Below are positions 11,744 through 21,100 of a stretch of 64,000 nucleotides of DNA, piece by piece (positions within the stretch are counted from its first letter, which is position 1; the number at the start of each line of letters is the position of its first letter). Source of the DNA: Protea cynaroides. Lineage: Eukaryota; Streptophyta; Magnoliopsida; Proteales; Proteaceae. A program made the position numbers and the translations under genes. The DNA is taken from NCBI GenBank assembly GCA_028583415.1, contig CM053268.1:18461923-18525922 (forward strand), in the 5' to 3' direction. Under the pieces are notes generated by a model. It searched no databases and was not told the DNA's origin. It worked only from the letters and a program-made list of their open reading frames with translations.

Positions 11744-13975
11744 ACCCTTTTCCTACTGATTGTCATAATTTTTCGGGTTCTGAGAATGTTGTTCTTCCCA
11801 TAACTGAATGAATTTCTTCTATAGTTCCTGTGTCTGAGGACACAGATACTGTAAGTGCATCTGCTACTATGACAGTTCCAGAAATTAAAGATACAGTTAC
11901 TGTGTGGAACTGCTAGTGAAGTTACAGTTCCTATTCATGTTGAAGACACAGTTGCTGTGAGTGAAACTGCTACTGTATCAGCTCCAGTTTTAATACCTGA
12001 ACCTATTCATGTTGAAGACACAATTACTGTGGGTGAGACTGCTAGTGTGCCAGTTTCAGTTTTAATACCTGAGTCTATTCAAGTTGCTTTGATACATGGG
12101 GATGAAGCTACTGCACCAGGCGTTGCTACATCTAAAAATGACACTGCAGCTGAAGGTCTTGTTGCACCAGTCGCTGTGCCTCTTACATATACATCTTTTG
12201 CACACGTTACAGGTATTTTGCTACGGCCTATGGAGTCCGATTCATTAATAGGCCCTGCTGTAGCAAGAGAAGAGGTACTTACTGACTTTAACAGACTTGT
12301 TATTGATAGACCAGGCCCAGTATCTAATGACGCTGGCCCAGTTCCTGACAGGCCTGATCTAGACTTATCATCTCACTTGATGATAACACGAGGAAAAATT
12401 GGGGTTCGAAAACCAAACCCAAAATATGCCTTAGTTGTGGATCACCTGCTGAGTGAACCACGCACTGTTAAAGAAGCCTTAGCCCACACTGGTTGGAAAG
12501 CGGCCATTGACTTTAGAGATGGCTGCTTTGAAGAAAAATAATACATGGTACTGGTTCCTAAAGATTCCACTATGAACATCGTGGGCTGTAAATGGGTTTA
12601 CAAAACCAAATTAAAATCTGATGGAACTATGGAATGTTTAAAGGTGAGATTAGTAGCCAAAGGTTACTCACAAATAGAAGGGGTGGATTTTTCAGAAACC
12701 TTTAGACCGGTTATAAAACCTGCTACAATTCGCTTGTTACTTACAGTGGCAACGGTACGTAATTGGCCACTCCGGCAACTCGACGTCACCAATGCATTTC
12801 TGCATGGGTATCTTTCTACACCTGTCTACATGAAACAGCCACTAGTTTACAATGATCCTAATCAACCCAATGCCGTGTGTAAATTCAGTGGGCTTTATAT
12901 GGCCTTAAACAAGCCCCTCGAGCCTGGTTTGACCGCTTTGGTACCTACCTTCTTGCTTTTGGTTTCAAGTGTAGCACACATGATACATCATTATTTGTTT
13001 ACAGAAGTTCGACAAAAGTCTTGTTTCTATTCTTATATGTAGTTGATATCATCTTGACAAATAATAATTCAGCTCTATTGGATCATTTTATTAACTCTGT
13101 AAGCATAGAGTTTGCTACGAAGGCCTTGGGTGATCTACACTATTTTTTGGGGATAGGTGTCCATCGTAGCTTCGAATGGATGTTTTTTACTCCAACTAAG
13201 TATGCATTGGATATTTTAAAGAGGGCTGATTTACATGATACAAAACCAACTCGTACACCATTGGGTTCTTCTTCACTTACAATGCCTGAAGATACTATAC
13301 CTTTTTCAGATATTTCATTATATCGGACCCTTGTTGGGCTCTCTTCAGTACCTCATAATGACTCGTCGTGACATATCTTATTCATTAAATTTTGTATGTC
13401 AGTTTATGCATGCACCGCACCTGCCTCATTTTAACATGGTTAAGAGGATACTTCGGTATATCAAAGGCACATTGTATCGTGGTCTACAAATTACACATGC
13501 TAGTTCTTTGGATCTCACTGCCTACTTAGATTTTGACTGGGCCAGTTCTTCTTTGACAAGGCGATCCACCACTGGCTTTTGCACCTTCCTTGGAGTGAAC
13601 TGTATTTCCTGGAGTGCTAAAAAGCAGTCAATTATGGCTTGGTCTAGTACCAAAACCGAGTATCGGGCCATGGCATCTACTACTGCTGAGCTAACATGGC
13701 TTTCATTTTTACTACAGGATTTGGGGATTTGTCAACCTAATCTGGCCATTCTATATTGTGACAACATTAGTGCATTTCATCTTAAATAAATCCAGTTCTA
13801 CATGCTCGCACTAAGCATATTGAATTAGATTATCATTTTGTACGTGAAAAGGTGGCACTCAGACTTATTGCTACGGAGTATGTCTCTTCTTAGCAACAAT
13901 TAGCTGATATTTTCACAAAATCTTTGGCCAACAGGCCATTTACAGACATTTGTACTAAACTTGGCTTGCATCACC
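11744..13975 (+). pseudogene. copia-1 reverse transcriptase and RNase H, broken
   Basis: Pol resumes here after the nested element. A linker rich in Val/Thr/Pro holds an imperfect tandem repeat (about 70 bp, 11850-12080; VLIPEPIHVEDT and VLIPESIQV). It leads to TVKEALAHTGWKAAIDF and the RT core (CKWVYKTKLKSDGT, RLVAKGYSQ, DVTNAFLHGYL). The catalytic motif YVDDI is changed to YVVDI near 13039. RNase H follows (YLDFDWASSSLTRRS, STKTEYRAMA). Stops or frameshifts occur near 12539, 13040, 13370 and 13787, and a stop near 13892 precedes QQLADIFTKSL. Confidence 0.9.
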
Positions 13976-13995
13976 CTTGCTCAGTTAAGAGGGGA

Positions 13996-14185
13996 TGTAA
14001 AGGATAGTTCTGGACCCAGTAGTTCAAGTCCAATAGTTTCAGAAGGCCTATTACAATAGGCCCAGTCTAGTACAACTAGTTATAGTATAAATAGAGGTCA
14101 ATCGTGTAGATTACGTTTCATTGAGAAATAAAGATTTCTTTCTGTCTGTTCTTCTTCGTTATTCATCTGTTCTTCTTTTTCTATA
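13996..14185 (+). repeat. copia-1 3' LTR
   Basis: It starts TGTAAAGGATAG after the purine tract AAGAGGGGA and ends TTTTTCTATA before the target duplication GTTCT. It is 190 bp and shares AGTATAAATAG and AAATAAAGATTTC with the 5' copy, but it has no MITE. Confidence 0.9.
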
Positions 14186-14204
14186 GTTCTTCGGATATTT
14201 ACAG

Positions 14205-14513
14205 GGGAGTATAATCTTGGACCACTTGTAGAGATGATAGCTTTACATCTGGATGCTACCTATGCAACATGTGACATATGGGGAGAGCTTGCATCGTGCT
14301 TCCTCAAGCTTTCTCAGCTTGAAGAAGCTCAAAAGTCAGTATGTGGAAATGAGAATGAATGCGGTGGAGGCAAGCAACAGTTTTCTGTTTGCTTCAATGT
14401 GATTCCCAGATCATTCATAGAGGGGAACTTGCGAATGTTGTGGAAATTACATTGCAGATGGTGGTCTAGACTCCATTTCAGCAAGAACATCTATGATTCA
14501 GACATGCAAGCAG
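14205..14513 (+). CDS. TAF1A-like gene, second-last exon
   Basis: The exon is bounded by TTTACAG and a GTATGC donor, both strong plant splice signals. It reads GEYNLGPLVEMIALHL and DATYATCDIWGELASCFLKL, then a variable Gly/Asn stretch and WKLHCRWWSRLHFSKN. These fit what I recall of the conserved C-terminal block of the plant TAF1A homologue, an alpha-helical TPR-like protein of the Pol I pre-initiation factor. The frame is open throughout. The final codon is split G|GT with the next exon. Family naming is from memory, with no search run. Confidence 0.7.
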
Positions 14514-15205
14514 GTATGCTAATTGTTTGTGAGTTATTATCTGCAGCTCAGAAATGAGTAATCTGTAATTTGGTTAATTTTGCAGAATTTTACATCATAG
14601 CTAGGGAACATGTGTACTATGTAGCAATTTATGAATCGCTGGGAATTGCTTTGGAAACTCTGCTAATGTTTTTATGCGGTTGTATATGAGTTATCAATTG
14701 TAAAAGCATGTTTCAAAAAGAGAACATTAATATCCTTAAAGGTGGGTACATTAGCAGCCAAATAGATTTCTTCCTAAATAGAAGGGTTGATAGGTTATCA
14801 TGTAAAGATGTTAGATTATACTATGTGAGAACTTAAGTGCTCAAACACACAATATAGATTAGTGGTCATAGAGCTGATTGGAGAAAAACAATCCATGTAA
14901 CTAACCTCATTTAGTCGTGATAAGGCTGAGTTAAGTCATAGGAATTACTTCTGACATATCAGAGACAATACTGGTCTGCTTATGGATGTACTCCCTACAT
15001 CACCCCATAAACTATCCTTTTCCTCCCTCCCAATGATTTAAAAAAGAAAAAAAAAAAGAAAAGAAAAGAAAAAAAAAGTCATGTTGGGCTGGGTAACTAT
15101 AATCATTGGATTGATCTCTTTGAGGCTTAGTAATTGGACTATCAAGATCTCTCCCAGTGCTTTATTTTGGTAAACTAATGGCACTCCTGCTCTTGATTTC
15201 AACAG
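14514..15205 (+). other. Last intron of the TAF1A-like gene
   Basis: This is a 692-bp GT-AG intron with the donor GTATGC and the acceptor TTGATTTCAACAG. It contains an A/G-rich run near 15042-15076 and the outer part of the left inverted-repeat arm. No other gene is seen. Confidence 0.75.
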
Positions 15206-15390
15206 GTAAATTTCAGCTATTAAAATGCAAGGCAGCATGTGCATCTCACCTTTATGGACCAGAGTTTGACTATGTAAAGAGTGTTTGTAATTGTCTGGAT
15301 AAAGAAGATAACAAGGAGATGATGCTGTTCTTGCAGAAGCACATGAATAATTCAATCAAACTTCTTGAAAATTTAAATTTGTCAAACTGA
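15206..15390 (+). CDS. TAF1A-like gene, terminal exon
   Basis: It reads GKFQLLKCKAACASHLYG, then PEFDYVKSVCNCLDKED and MMLFLQKHMNNSIKLLE, and stops with TGA at 15388-15390. It is in phase with the previous exon and intact. It lies wholly in the left arm of a 1-kb inverted duplication, and a broken antisense copy is at 17733-17917. The gene's 5' exons are outside the window, so function of the whole gene cannot be judged, but all three visible exons are open. Confidence 0.7.
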
Positions 15391-15872
15391 ATGCTGCACT
15401 GCTTTCTCCTTGAAAAGTAGAAGGGGAGAGAAGTTTCACTGGTTCCATCAGTCAGAAGATGTTCCTTTTGGATTGTTTTCTCCTGGATGGTAATTTTATT
15501 TGAAATCGGAAACCTGATACTGTTTTTTGTACTCCAAAACTGACCTCTGTGCTAAAGAAACACGTGTTTTGGCAGCTGCAATTGTTGTGATCTCATCATT
15601 GAGGACTCGGGAAACTTTATAGTCCTGGATTTGAAAGTGTCCCCAGACCTGAAAGTGCATGCTTTTCTTGATGGATCGTCCAGTATTGGATACAGTTTGG
15701 GCCTATAAGTTGCATCAGCCATCAGCAGGGTTATGGTTTATCAGGTGTCTCGATCATGTGATATCATTTAGAAGTCAGCCAAGTGGACTGGTTTCATTGC
15801 TTTGATCAAGTTTCAGCTTCTCAAGGAAGATCTGGCGGGGTTCTTCAATATTTAATTATATTTAGCTTCTTT
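15391..15872 (+). other. Presumed 3' UTR and flank of the TAF1A-like gene
   Basis: There is no reading frame here. It follows the stop codon and is duplicated in inverted form at 17226-17732 together with the exon. No clear AATAAA signal is seen; a polyadenylation site is not assigned. Confidence 0.4.
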
Positions 15873-17225
15873 AGATTAAGACAAGTGTTTAAGATTGTGT
15901 CTAGATGCCCATCTAGCATGATAAACAATAGGGAAAGGAGCACTGAGACTTAACACCTTTTTACCGAGGCCAGTTTCACAACCCCAAAATTATCTTTGGG
16001 TTGCAGGTGATCATGAACATCTGATCTGTACGTATATGATGTTTTAGGACGTAGAAATTTGGAAGTGGCTTTCCTAGTCAAGCCTAGTCGTGTCTGCACC
16101 CACAACTCAGGCTCAGTTCAACTCGGCTCGTGCGCGAATTAAAGACACTTCAGACACCTCGTTCAAGAGGGAGACTTCCTTTTAAGGATTCAAAATATAT
16201 TAGGACACCCTTTACTTATGATTCTAAGGTAAAAATGAACTTGGAAATTGTAGTCATTTTCAGTTATCAAATAGCTGAAAAGGGAGAGGAAGAAACCACT
16301 GTAGGTAGATTCTACCAAATTCTTCACCCGCAGCACCTCAATTTTCACTCAATTTTCTGTTTTGTTCCCTTATTCTGTGATTCTGTTTATATTTAGTCTC
16401 AATGAAGTGGTACTTTCATAGTTGGATCTTAATAAACCAATCCGGAAGCCCAGGCCATAACTTGACCTTTTGGTCCACTAGGTGTATTTAGGGAATTTAA
16501 GTATGATTTTTTATGGTTATTCTTGTAAAATAAAATCTAATTTTATTTATTGGAGCCCAATCCAAGCGAGTTTTGAATCCTCTTGTATATCACGGCTTTA
16601 GTTCTCAATTTTATCAATTATTTCCTCCCAGAAAAAAGATCTCTGTTTTCTGAAATTTCTGCAACTCACCCATTGATCCATCCATAGTTGCTTTGGAAAG
16701 TCTATTTATAAATTGTTTCAGTTTTGCCGCAACCTATTCCAGAATTTCAGAAAAGAATCCTTCCCTTCAAAACTCAATTACCGTTTTCTCCCAGATTCTG
16801 TTTACCTCTCAAAAGGTTTTGAACTGTTCTGAAATTTATGAAATTGCCACTGATCCATTGTCAACTGATCACTTCATTTTGAGTTTTTATTATTTTGACG
16901 AACCCACATCTAACATGCCAGGGTTGCACCAAATCTCTAGCTGGGTTTTTTAGAGTTAGATATTGGTTTGCAATAACTGGTGTATCAAAATCAATCAATA
17001 TTTGAAAACCAAGAATGGTCAACTCATTCCACATAAAATATGGTAATACCATCAATTCTTGAAGAAAAGAAAATTCAAATAAATGCTGTGGGCATGTAGA
17101 TTAATGCAAGACCCTGACTGGTTTATCTTGTCAATAGAATAAATAATTAAGCATAAAAATAAAACAATAAAATAGAATGAATAATGCATCATTCTGGGCT
17201 GATAAATACATGTATATCTTAATTA
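15873..17225. other. Spacer between the inverted arms
   Basis: About 1.35 kb of moderately AT-rich DNA. Short open frames are present, but none has a recognisable domain or splice context, so no gene is annotated. Confidence 0.5.
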
Positions 17226-18226
17226 AAAGAAGCTAAATATAATTAAACATTGAAGAACTCCTGCTTGCTCCAAAAAGCAAGATGTTCTTGATTCCTTGAG
17301 AAGCTGGGAACTTGATCGAAGCAATGAAACCTGTCCACTTGGCTGACTTCTAAATGATATCACATGATCAAGACACCTGATAAACCATAACTCTGCTGAT
17401 GGCTGATGCAACTTATAGGCACAAACTGTATCCAATACTGGACGATCCATCAAGAAAAGCATGCACTTTCAGGTCTGGAGGCACTTTCAAATCCAAGACT
17501 ACTAAGTTTCCAGAGCCCTCAATGATGAGATCACAACAATTGCAGCTGCCAAAACACGTGTTTCTTTATCACCGAGGTCAGTTTTGGAGTATAAGAAACA
17601 ATATCTGGTTTCTGATTTCAAATAAAAATACCATCCAGGAGATGAACAATCCAAAAGGAACATCTTCTCACTGAATAGAACCAGTGAAACTTCTCACCCC
17701 TTCTACTTTTCAAAGAGAAAGCAGTGCAACATTTAGTTTGACAAATTTAAATTTTCAAGAAGTTTGATTAAATTATTCATGTGCTTCTGCAGGAACAGCA
17801 TCATCTCCTTGTTATCTTCTTTATCCAGACAATTACAAGCACTCTTTACATATTAAAACTCTGGTCCATAAAGGTGAGATGCACATGCTTCCTTGCATGT
17901 TAATAGCTGAAATTTACCTGTTGAAATCAAGAGCAGGAGTGCCATTAGTTTACCAAAATAAAGCACTTGGAGAGATATCGATAGTCCAATTACTGAGCCT
18001 CAAAGAGATCAATTCAGTGATTATAGTTACCCAGCCAAACATGACTTTCTTTCTAAAAATCATTAGGAGGGAGGAAAAGGATAGTTTATGGGGTGATGTA
18101 GGGAGTACATCCATAAGCAAACCAGCGTTGTCTCTAATATGTCAGAAGTAATTCCTACAACTTAACTCAGCCTTATCCCAACTAAATGGGGTTAGTTAAA
18201 TGGATCATTTTTCTCCAATCAGCTCT
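17226..18226 (-). repeat. Inverted duplication, right arm
   Basis: This is the reverse-complement partner of 14868-15872 with scattered substitutions and small indels. The left arm has a longer A-rich run than the right. It sits directly upstream of the third copia element. Confidence 0.9.
17733..17917 (-). pseudogene. Antisense copy of the TAF1A-like terminal exon
   Basis: On the minus strand the acceptor TTGATTTCAACAG and a 185-bp exon are kept. The reading is GKFQLLTCKEACASHLYG, then PEF followed by an in-frame TAA, then YVKSACNCLDKEDNKEM and LENLNLSN with TAA as the end. It is the same length as the real exon but closed by one stop. No upstream exons accompany it, so it cannot make the protein. 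Confidence 0.85.
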
Positions 18227-18239
18227 AGGCCCATAGACC

Positions 18240-18600
18240 CATTGGGGACCCACTGGATATAGATGGCGCTAGCTAATGCCAACAATATCTAGTGCTGCTC
18301 CCCTTTCTCTTCCTTCTTTAATCAATTATAGATTTATTTCCTTTTATTTTATTATTGTAATGTTATTGTAATCTTTTCTTATTGTCTCTTCTTAGAATAG
18401 AGACTTTCTTTATAAATCTGTTTATTTTCTTTCTCTATAAATACAAGGTAGAGAGGAGAGCTATTCAACGATTTGGGCTACAACACATTGCTGTGTCGAA
18501 ATCTCTCTCTCTTTCTTTCTCTTTCTCTCCTCCTCAATCTTCTTCTCTTTAAATTTTCTGGTTGTATACTTGCTAGTTGTTTCTTTGAGAAATTGTTACA
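18240..18600 (+). repeat. 5' LTR of a third copia element (copia-3)
   Basis: The 3' boundary is exact: ATTGTTACA ends at 18600 and the primer site follows. The start is estimated, because no second LTR is visible for comparison. A TATA box (CTATAAATAC) is near 18434 and a pyrimidine-rich leader (CTCTCTCTTTCTTTC) follows, as in many copia LTRs. Confidence 0.65.
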
Positions 18601-18612
18601 TGGTATCAGAGC
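18601..18612 (+). promoter_or_regulatory. Primer-binding site, copia-3
   Basis: TGGTATCAGAGC is an exact match to the initiator-Met tRNA complement used by plant copia elements. Confidence 0.9.
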
Positions 18613-19008
18613 ACTAGATCCTTGGCCATCACTGATCAAAGAACTCTTGGTTTGATTGGCCTTTGATATTTTTGCTCTCTTTATGTAACTACAATTTTCT
18701 GTTTTATTACTACTAATTGGTGATCGAGATTACATCTATGAATGTTGTTGCTAAATACTACTACTTTGTGGACTTTTGTACTTGATCACCCCGTTGGTAA
18801 GGTTATTATCCTCTCCTTGACATCCATCACCCCCTTTGAGCTTCTCTTTTCCTTTGGCCTCTCGGTGGCGGAACCGAGCTTTGGACCTTGTCATTTACCC
18901 TACTACTACCATCTACCTTTACCCACATTGAGCCTTTGGCCAATCGGTTGGTTGAACCGATAAGACATTTTTTTTTATATACATCGGTTGTGGATTTTGT
19001 TCTCTATC

Positions 19009-19629
19009 ATGATGACTGACCCTAAGCCCACTGAGGCTCAGATCATCTCCATAAAGTTGAAAGGAGTTTTTAATTATCTGTTATGGGCTCAAGCTATCAA
19101 AGCCTTTATTCTTTCTAAAGACAAAGCCACACTGTTAAATGATGAGCCCCCTGTATGTGATGTGAAAGACAGTGAATCTGTCAAATTATACAATACCTGG
19201 TTAAGAGATAATTCTCAGGTTCAAACATGGTTGTGGAACTGATACTTCCATCCTACCCACTGTAATGTTCCACAATACAGCCAAGGCCATTTGGGCTGAT
19301 CTACAAGAGACATATGGGCAAGATAAGCATGTCTCTTGCATCTATGACCTATATGAGCGGATGTTCACTTACTCTATTGGTGAAAAATCCATGAGTGACT
19401 ACTATGGAGGCTTCAAAGGGCTTATTCAAGAAATACAGGCTGTGCAGCCTCTGACCAATGATTTGAGCAAAATCAAAGCTCAACAATTTGAGTTCTACGT
19501 TGCTAAATTTTTGGCTGGCCTTTCCCCAGAATATCTAAGTGTCAAAAGTCAACTTCTTGCAGGAGCCTCTATCCCTACCCTTAGCGAGACCTTCTTTCAC
19601 CTTCAGCGATTGGTCCCACAAAGTGACTA
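19009..19629 (+). pseudogene. copia-3 gag, N-terminal part
   Basis: The frame starts MMTDPKPTEAQIISIKL and then GVFNYLLWAQAIKAFIL, the typical copia gag entry. A frameshift near 19240 is followed by AIWADLQETYGQDKHV and GLSPEYLSVKSQLLAG. The frame stops at SD just where foreign DNA begins. The zinc-knuckle part reappears at 20305. Sequence 18613-19008 is the untranslated leader and shows no gene. Confidence 0.85.
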
Positions 19630-20304
19630 AAACTGAAATGGTTGAATAATTGAAAAATGAGATTATTCAGGAATACACATTGAATGCTGAGATTACGCAT
19701 TGAATTTCTGGTAGTAGATCCATAATCAAAAAAGTGTTTGTGATTGTTCCAAAAGAAATGAAACAAAAGATACGGTAGAACTAGGACAGTTAATCCCTAG
19801 GGACAATTGTTCGGTTTATTTGATGGATATTGAAAGCTCATATTCTGATTTTTTCAAATCAGATGCAAGAATAACAACTTAAACTTGACTTTTACTTTAT
19901 GTGGGCCTTTTCTATCCAACAAAAAAATGAATTGGATTTTTTTTTATCTGGATGACTGGTTGCGGAGGGACCGTTTCGTTTTTGTAGGTTGGTCCGGTCT
20001 ATTGCTCTTTCCTTGTGCCTATTTCGCTTTAGGAGGTTGGTTCACAGGTACAACCTTTGTAACTTCATGGTATACCCATGGATTGGCCAGTTCCTACTTG
20101 CAAGGCAGGTACTCCGATCCACATAGGGTGCTTCAACCAGGTCCCGATCTTGATCTACTGCACATGGATTGGATCAAAGGCTTGAACTACTGGATAAGTT
20201 CAATCGAATCAACTGAATCCATGGGGGCGAACACTACTAGCAACTTTCGACCCAGCAAGAAAAGGCCTACCGCTAGATAAACGGGCTAACGCGCCCATGC
20301 AACC
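19630..20304 (+). mobile_element. Organelle-derived insertion (NUPT) in copia-3 gag
   Basis: This block lies between two halves of one gag gene, so it is an insertion. At 19950-20104 it encodes DDWLRRDRFVFVGWSG, then LLLFPCAYFALGGWFTG and TSWYTHGLASSYL, essentially identical to the start of the plastid photosystem II D2 protein (psbD). The first residues of D2 and everything after SSYL are replaced by other sequence. The source of 19630-19949 (perhaps the psbD leader) and 20105-20304 is not certain. Confidence 0.75.
19950..20104 (+). pseudogene. psbD: psbD fragment (photosystem II D2), nuclear copy
   Basis: About 51 codons match the N-terminal part of D2, covering the first transmembrane helix. 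Intact D2 is about 353 residues, so this is roughly one seventh. It is very similar to the plastid gene, which implies a fairly recent transfer. It has no start context, transit peptide or remaining gene body and is a non-functional fossil. Confidence 0.9.
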
Positions 20305-20580
20305 AAGCAACGACTGATGACACTTCTGCTTTGTTTGTTGGCCGTGGTTGTGGATCCACTTGTGGTCATGGCCGTGGTCCTCCTGGACGTGGCAATGGGC
20401 AGACATCTTCTGAAAAAGCTAATAGATACTGTACCCATTGTCACAAGACTAACCATATGGTGGAAAACTGTTGGGATATAAATGGTCGTCCTGATTAGGC
20501 CGATACCCTTGCTAACAATGTTACAACTGAGGATGCCCCATATCCCATCCAGGCTCCTACTACGCAGACATATGCGCCAT
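20305..20580 (+). pseudogene. copia-3 gag, zinc-knuckle part
   Basis: It continues the gag broken at 19630: TDDTSALFVGRGCG, a Gly/Arg-rich stretch (HGRGPPGRGNGQ), then CTHCHKTNHMVENCWDINGRP. The last is an intact CX2CX4HX4C knuckle followed by the usual GRP. A stop follows near 20496. No protease, integrase or reverse transcriptase follows, so the element is truncated. Confidence 0.8.
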
Positions 20581-20599
20581 CTCTTAAGTGGGCCCATTC

Positions 20600-21100
20600 T
20601 CTTACGATAACAACTCTTATATCTTATCAATTCATCTTCCTCCTCATTATCATCTTCAAGCTCTCTTTCTTCATCCAGAGGGCAAGCATCATACTTTTCA
20701 GTTGATTCATCATCTTTGGTCTTAGTTTGGGGGCAAAACTTGGTGGTGTGGCTCACCTTGTGATGGTAGTAGCCTTAATATTGTTGCTGCTGTCCAATGG
20801 TGCTTTGCTCATCTTTGCTGCCATTTATGGGACTTCCTATAGTAGTATTAACTGTGGGTACTTCCTCGCCTTAGGACTGAACCTCCTAGAAGGAAGTTTT
20901 AAGTTCACTTTGCTTGCGAAGCTTTCTGAAAACAATCTTGTAGGTCGTATAGGTCATGTACAATCTCTCTTCTGATACTGCTAAGAGAATTCAGCCTGGA
21001 TTTGAAACATGAGACTAGTTGTATCTTGTCTTCATTGAGCACGGTACGAACACAATACAACAAACTGCTCCATGTAATCTGCCACTAAAAGGTTATTTTA
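20600..21100 (-). pseudogene. Retroelement gag-like remnant
   Basis: On the minus strand an acidic stretch (DEERELEDDNEEEDELIR) follows HKVSHTTKFCPQ, which looks like the end of a zinc knuckle with the first cysteines lost. Further upstream, broken frames give VRTVLNEDK-like and RRFSPK-like text of the sort seen in gypsy gag. Frames are damaged and family assignment is tentative. Confidence 0.35.

Larger units (their letters stand above)
3748..14185 (+). mobile_element. Decayed Ty1-copia retrotransposon (copia-1) in the intron
   Basis: The order LTR, PBS, gag, protease, integrase, reverse transcriptase, RNase H, polypurine tract, LTR is that of Ty1-copia. The flanks carry a perfect 5-bp target duplication, GTTCT (3743-3747 and 14186-14190). 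The primer site TGGTATTAGAGC follows the 5' LTR and AAGAGGGGA precedes the 3' LTR. It is plus-oriented, as is the host gene. Stops in gag, frameshifts in pol and an altered catalytic motif mean it is inactive. Removing nested insertions leaves about 5.1 kb, a normal size for copia. Confidence 0.9.
580..14204 (+). other. 13.6-kb transposon-filled intron of the TAF1A-like gene
   Basis: The donor is GTTTGT at 580 and the acceptor is TTTACAG ending at 14204. Flanking codon phases agree, so this is inferred to be one intron. Outside the listed transposons, 588-2510 and 2660-2755 hold AT-rich DNA with no gene I can support, including a C9/A24 homopolymer block near 2083-2115. Without the copia element and its target duplication the intron would be about 3.2 kb. 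Confidence 0.7.
14868..15872 (+). repeat. Inverted duplication, left arm
   Basis: The arm pairs with 17226-18226 in reverse orientation. Outer matching words are TAGAGCTGATTGGAGAAAAA on the left and the reverse of TTTTTCTCCAATCAGCTCTA on the right. Inner words are ATATTTAGCTTCTTT and AAAGAAGCTAAATAT. It includes part of the last intron, the terminal exon and the 3' flank of the TAF1A-like gene. Confidence 0.9.

Noticed and set aside
14205..15390. Assignment of the split gene to the Cabin1/HIR3 family
   Set aside because: Considered first because of TPR-like helices, but the KKDPACSHSL, MIALHLDATYA and RCRWW-type blocks fit what I recall of the plant TAF1A homologue better. A database search is needed to settle it.
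20727..20975. Possible hydrophobic small protein on the plus strand
   Set aside because: It is antisense to gag-like sequence on the minus strand and has no homologue or promoter that I can see.
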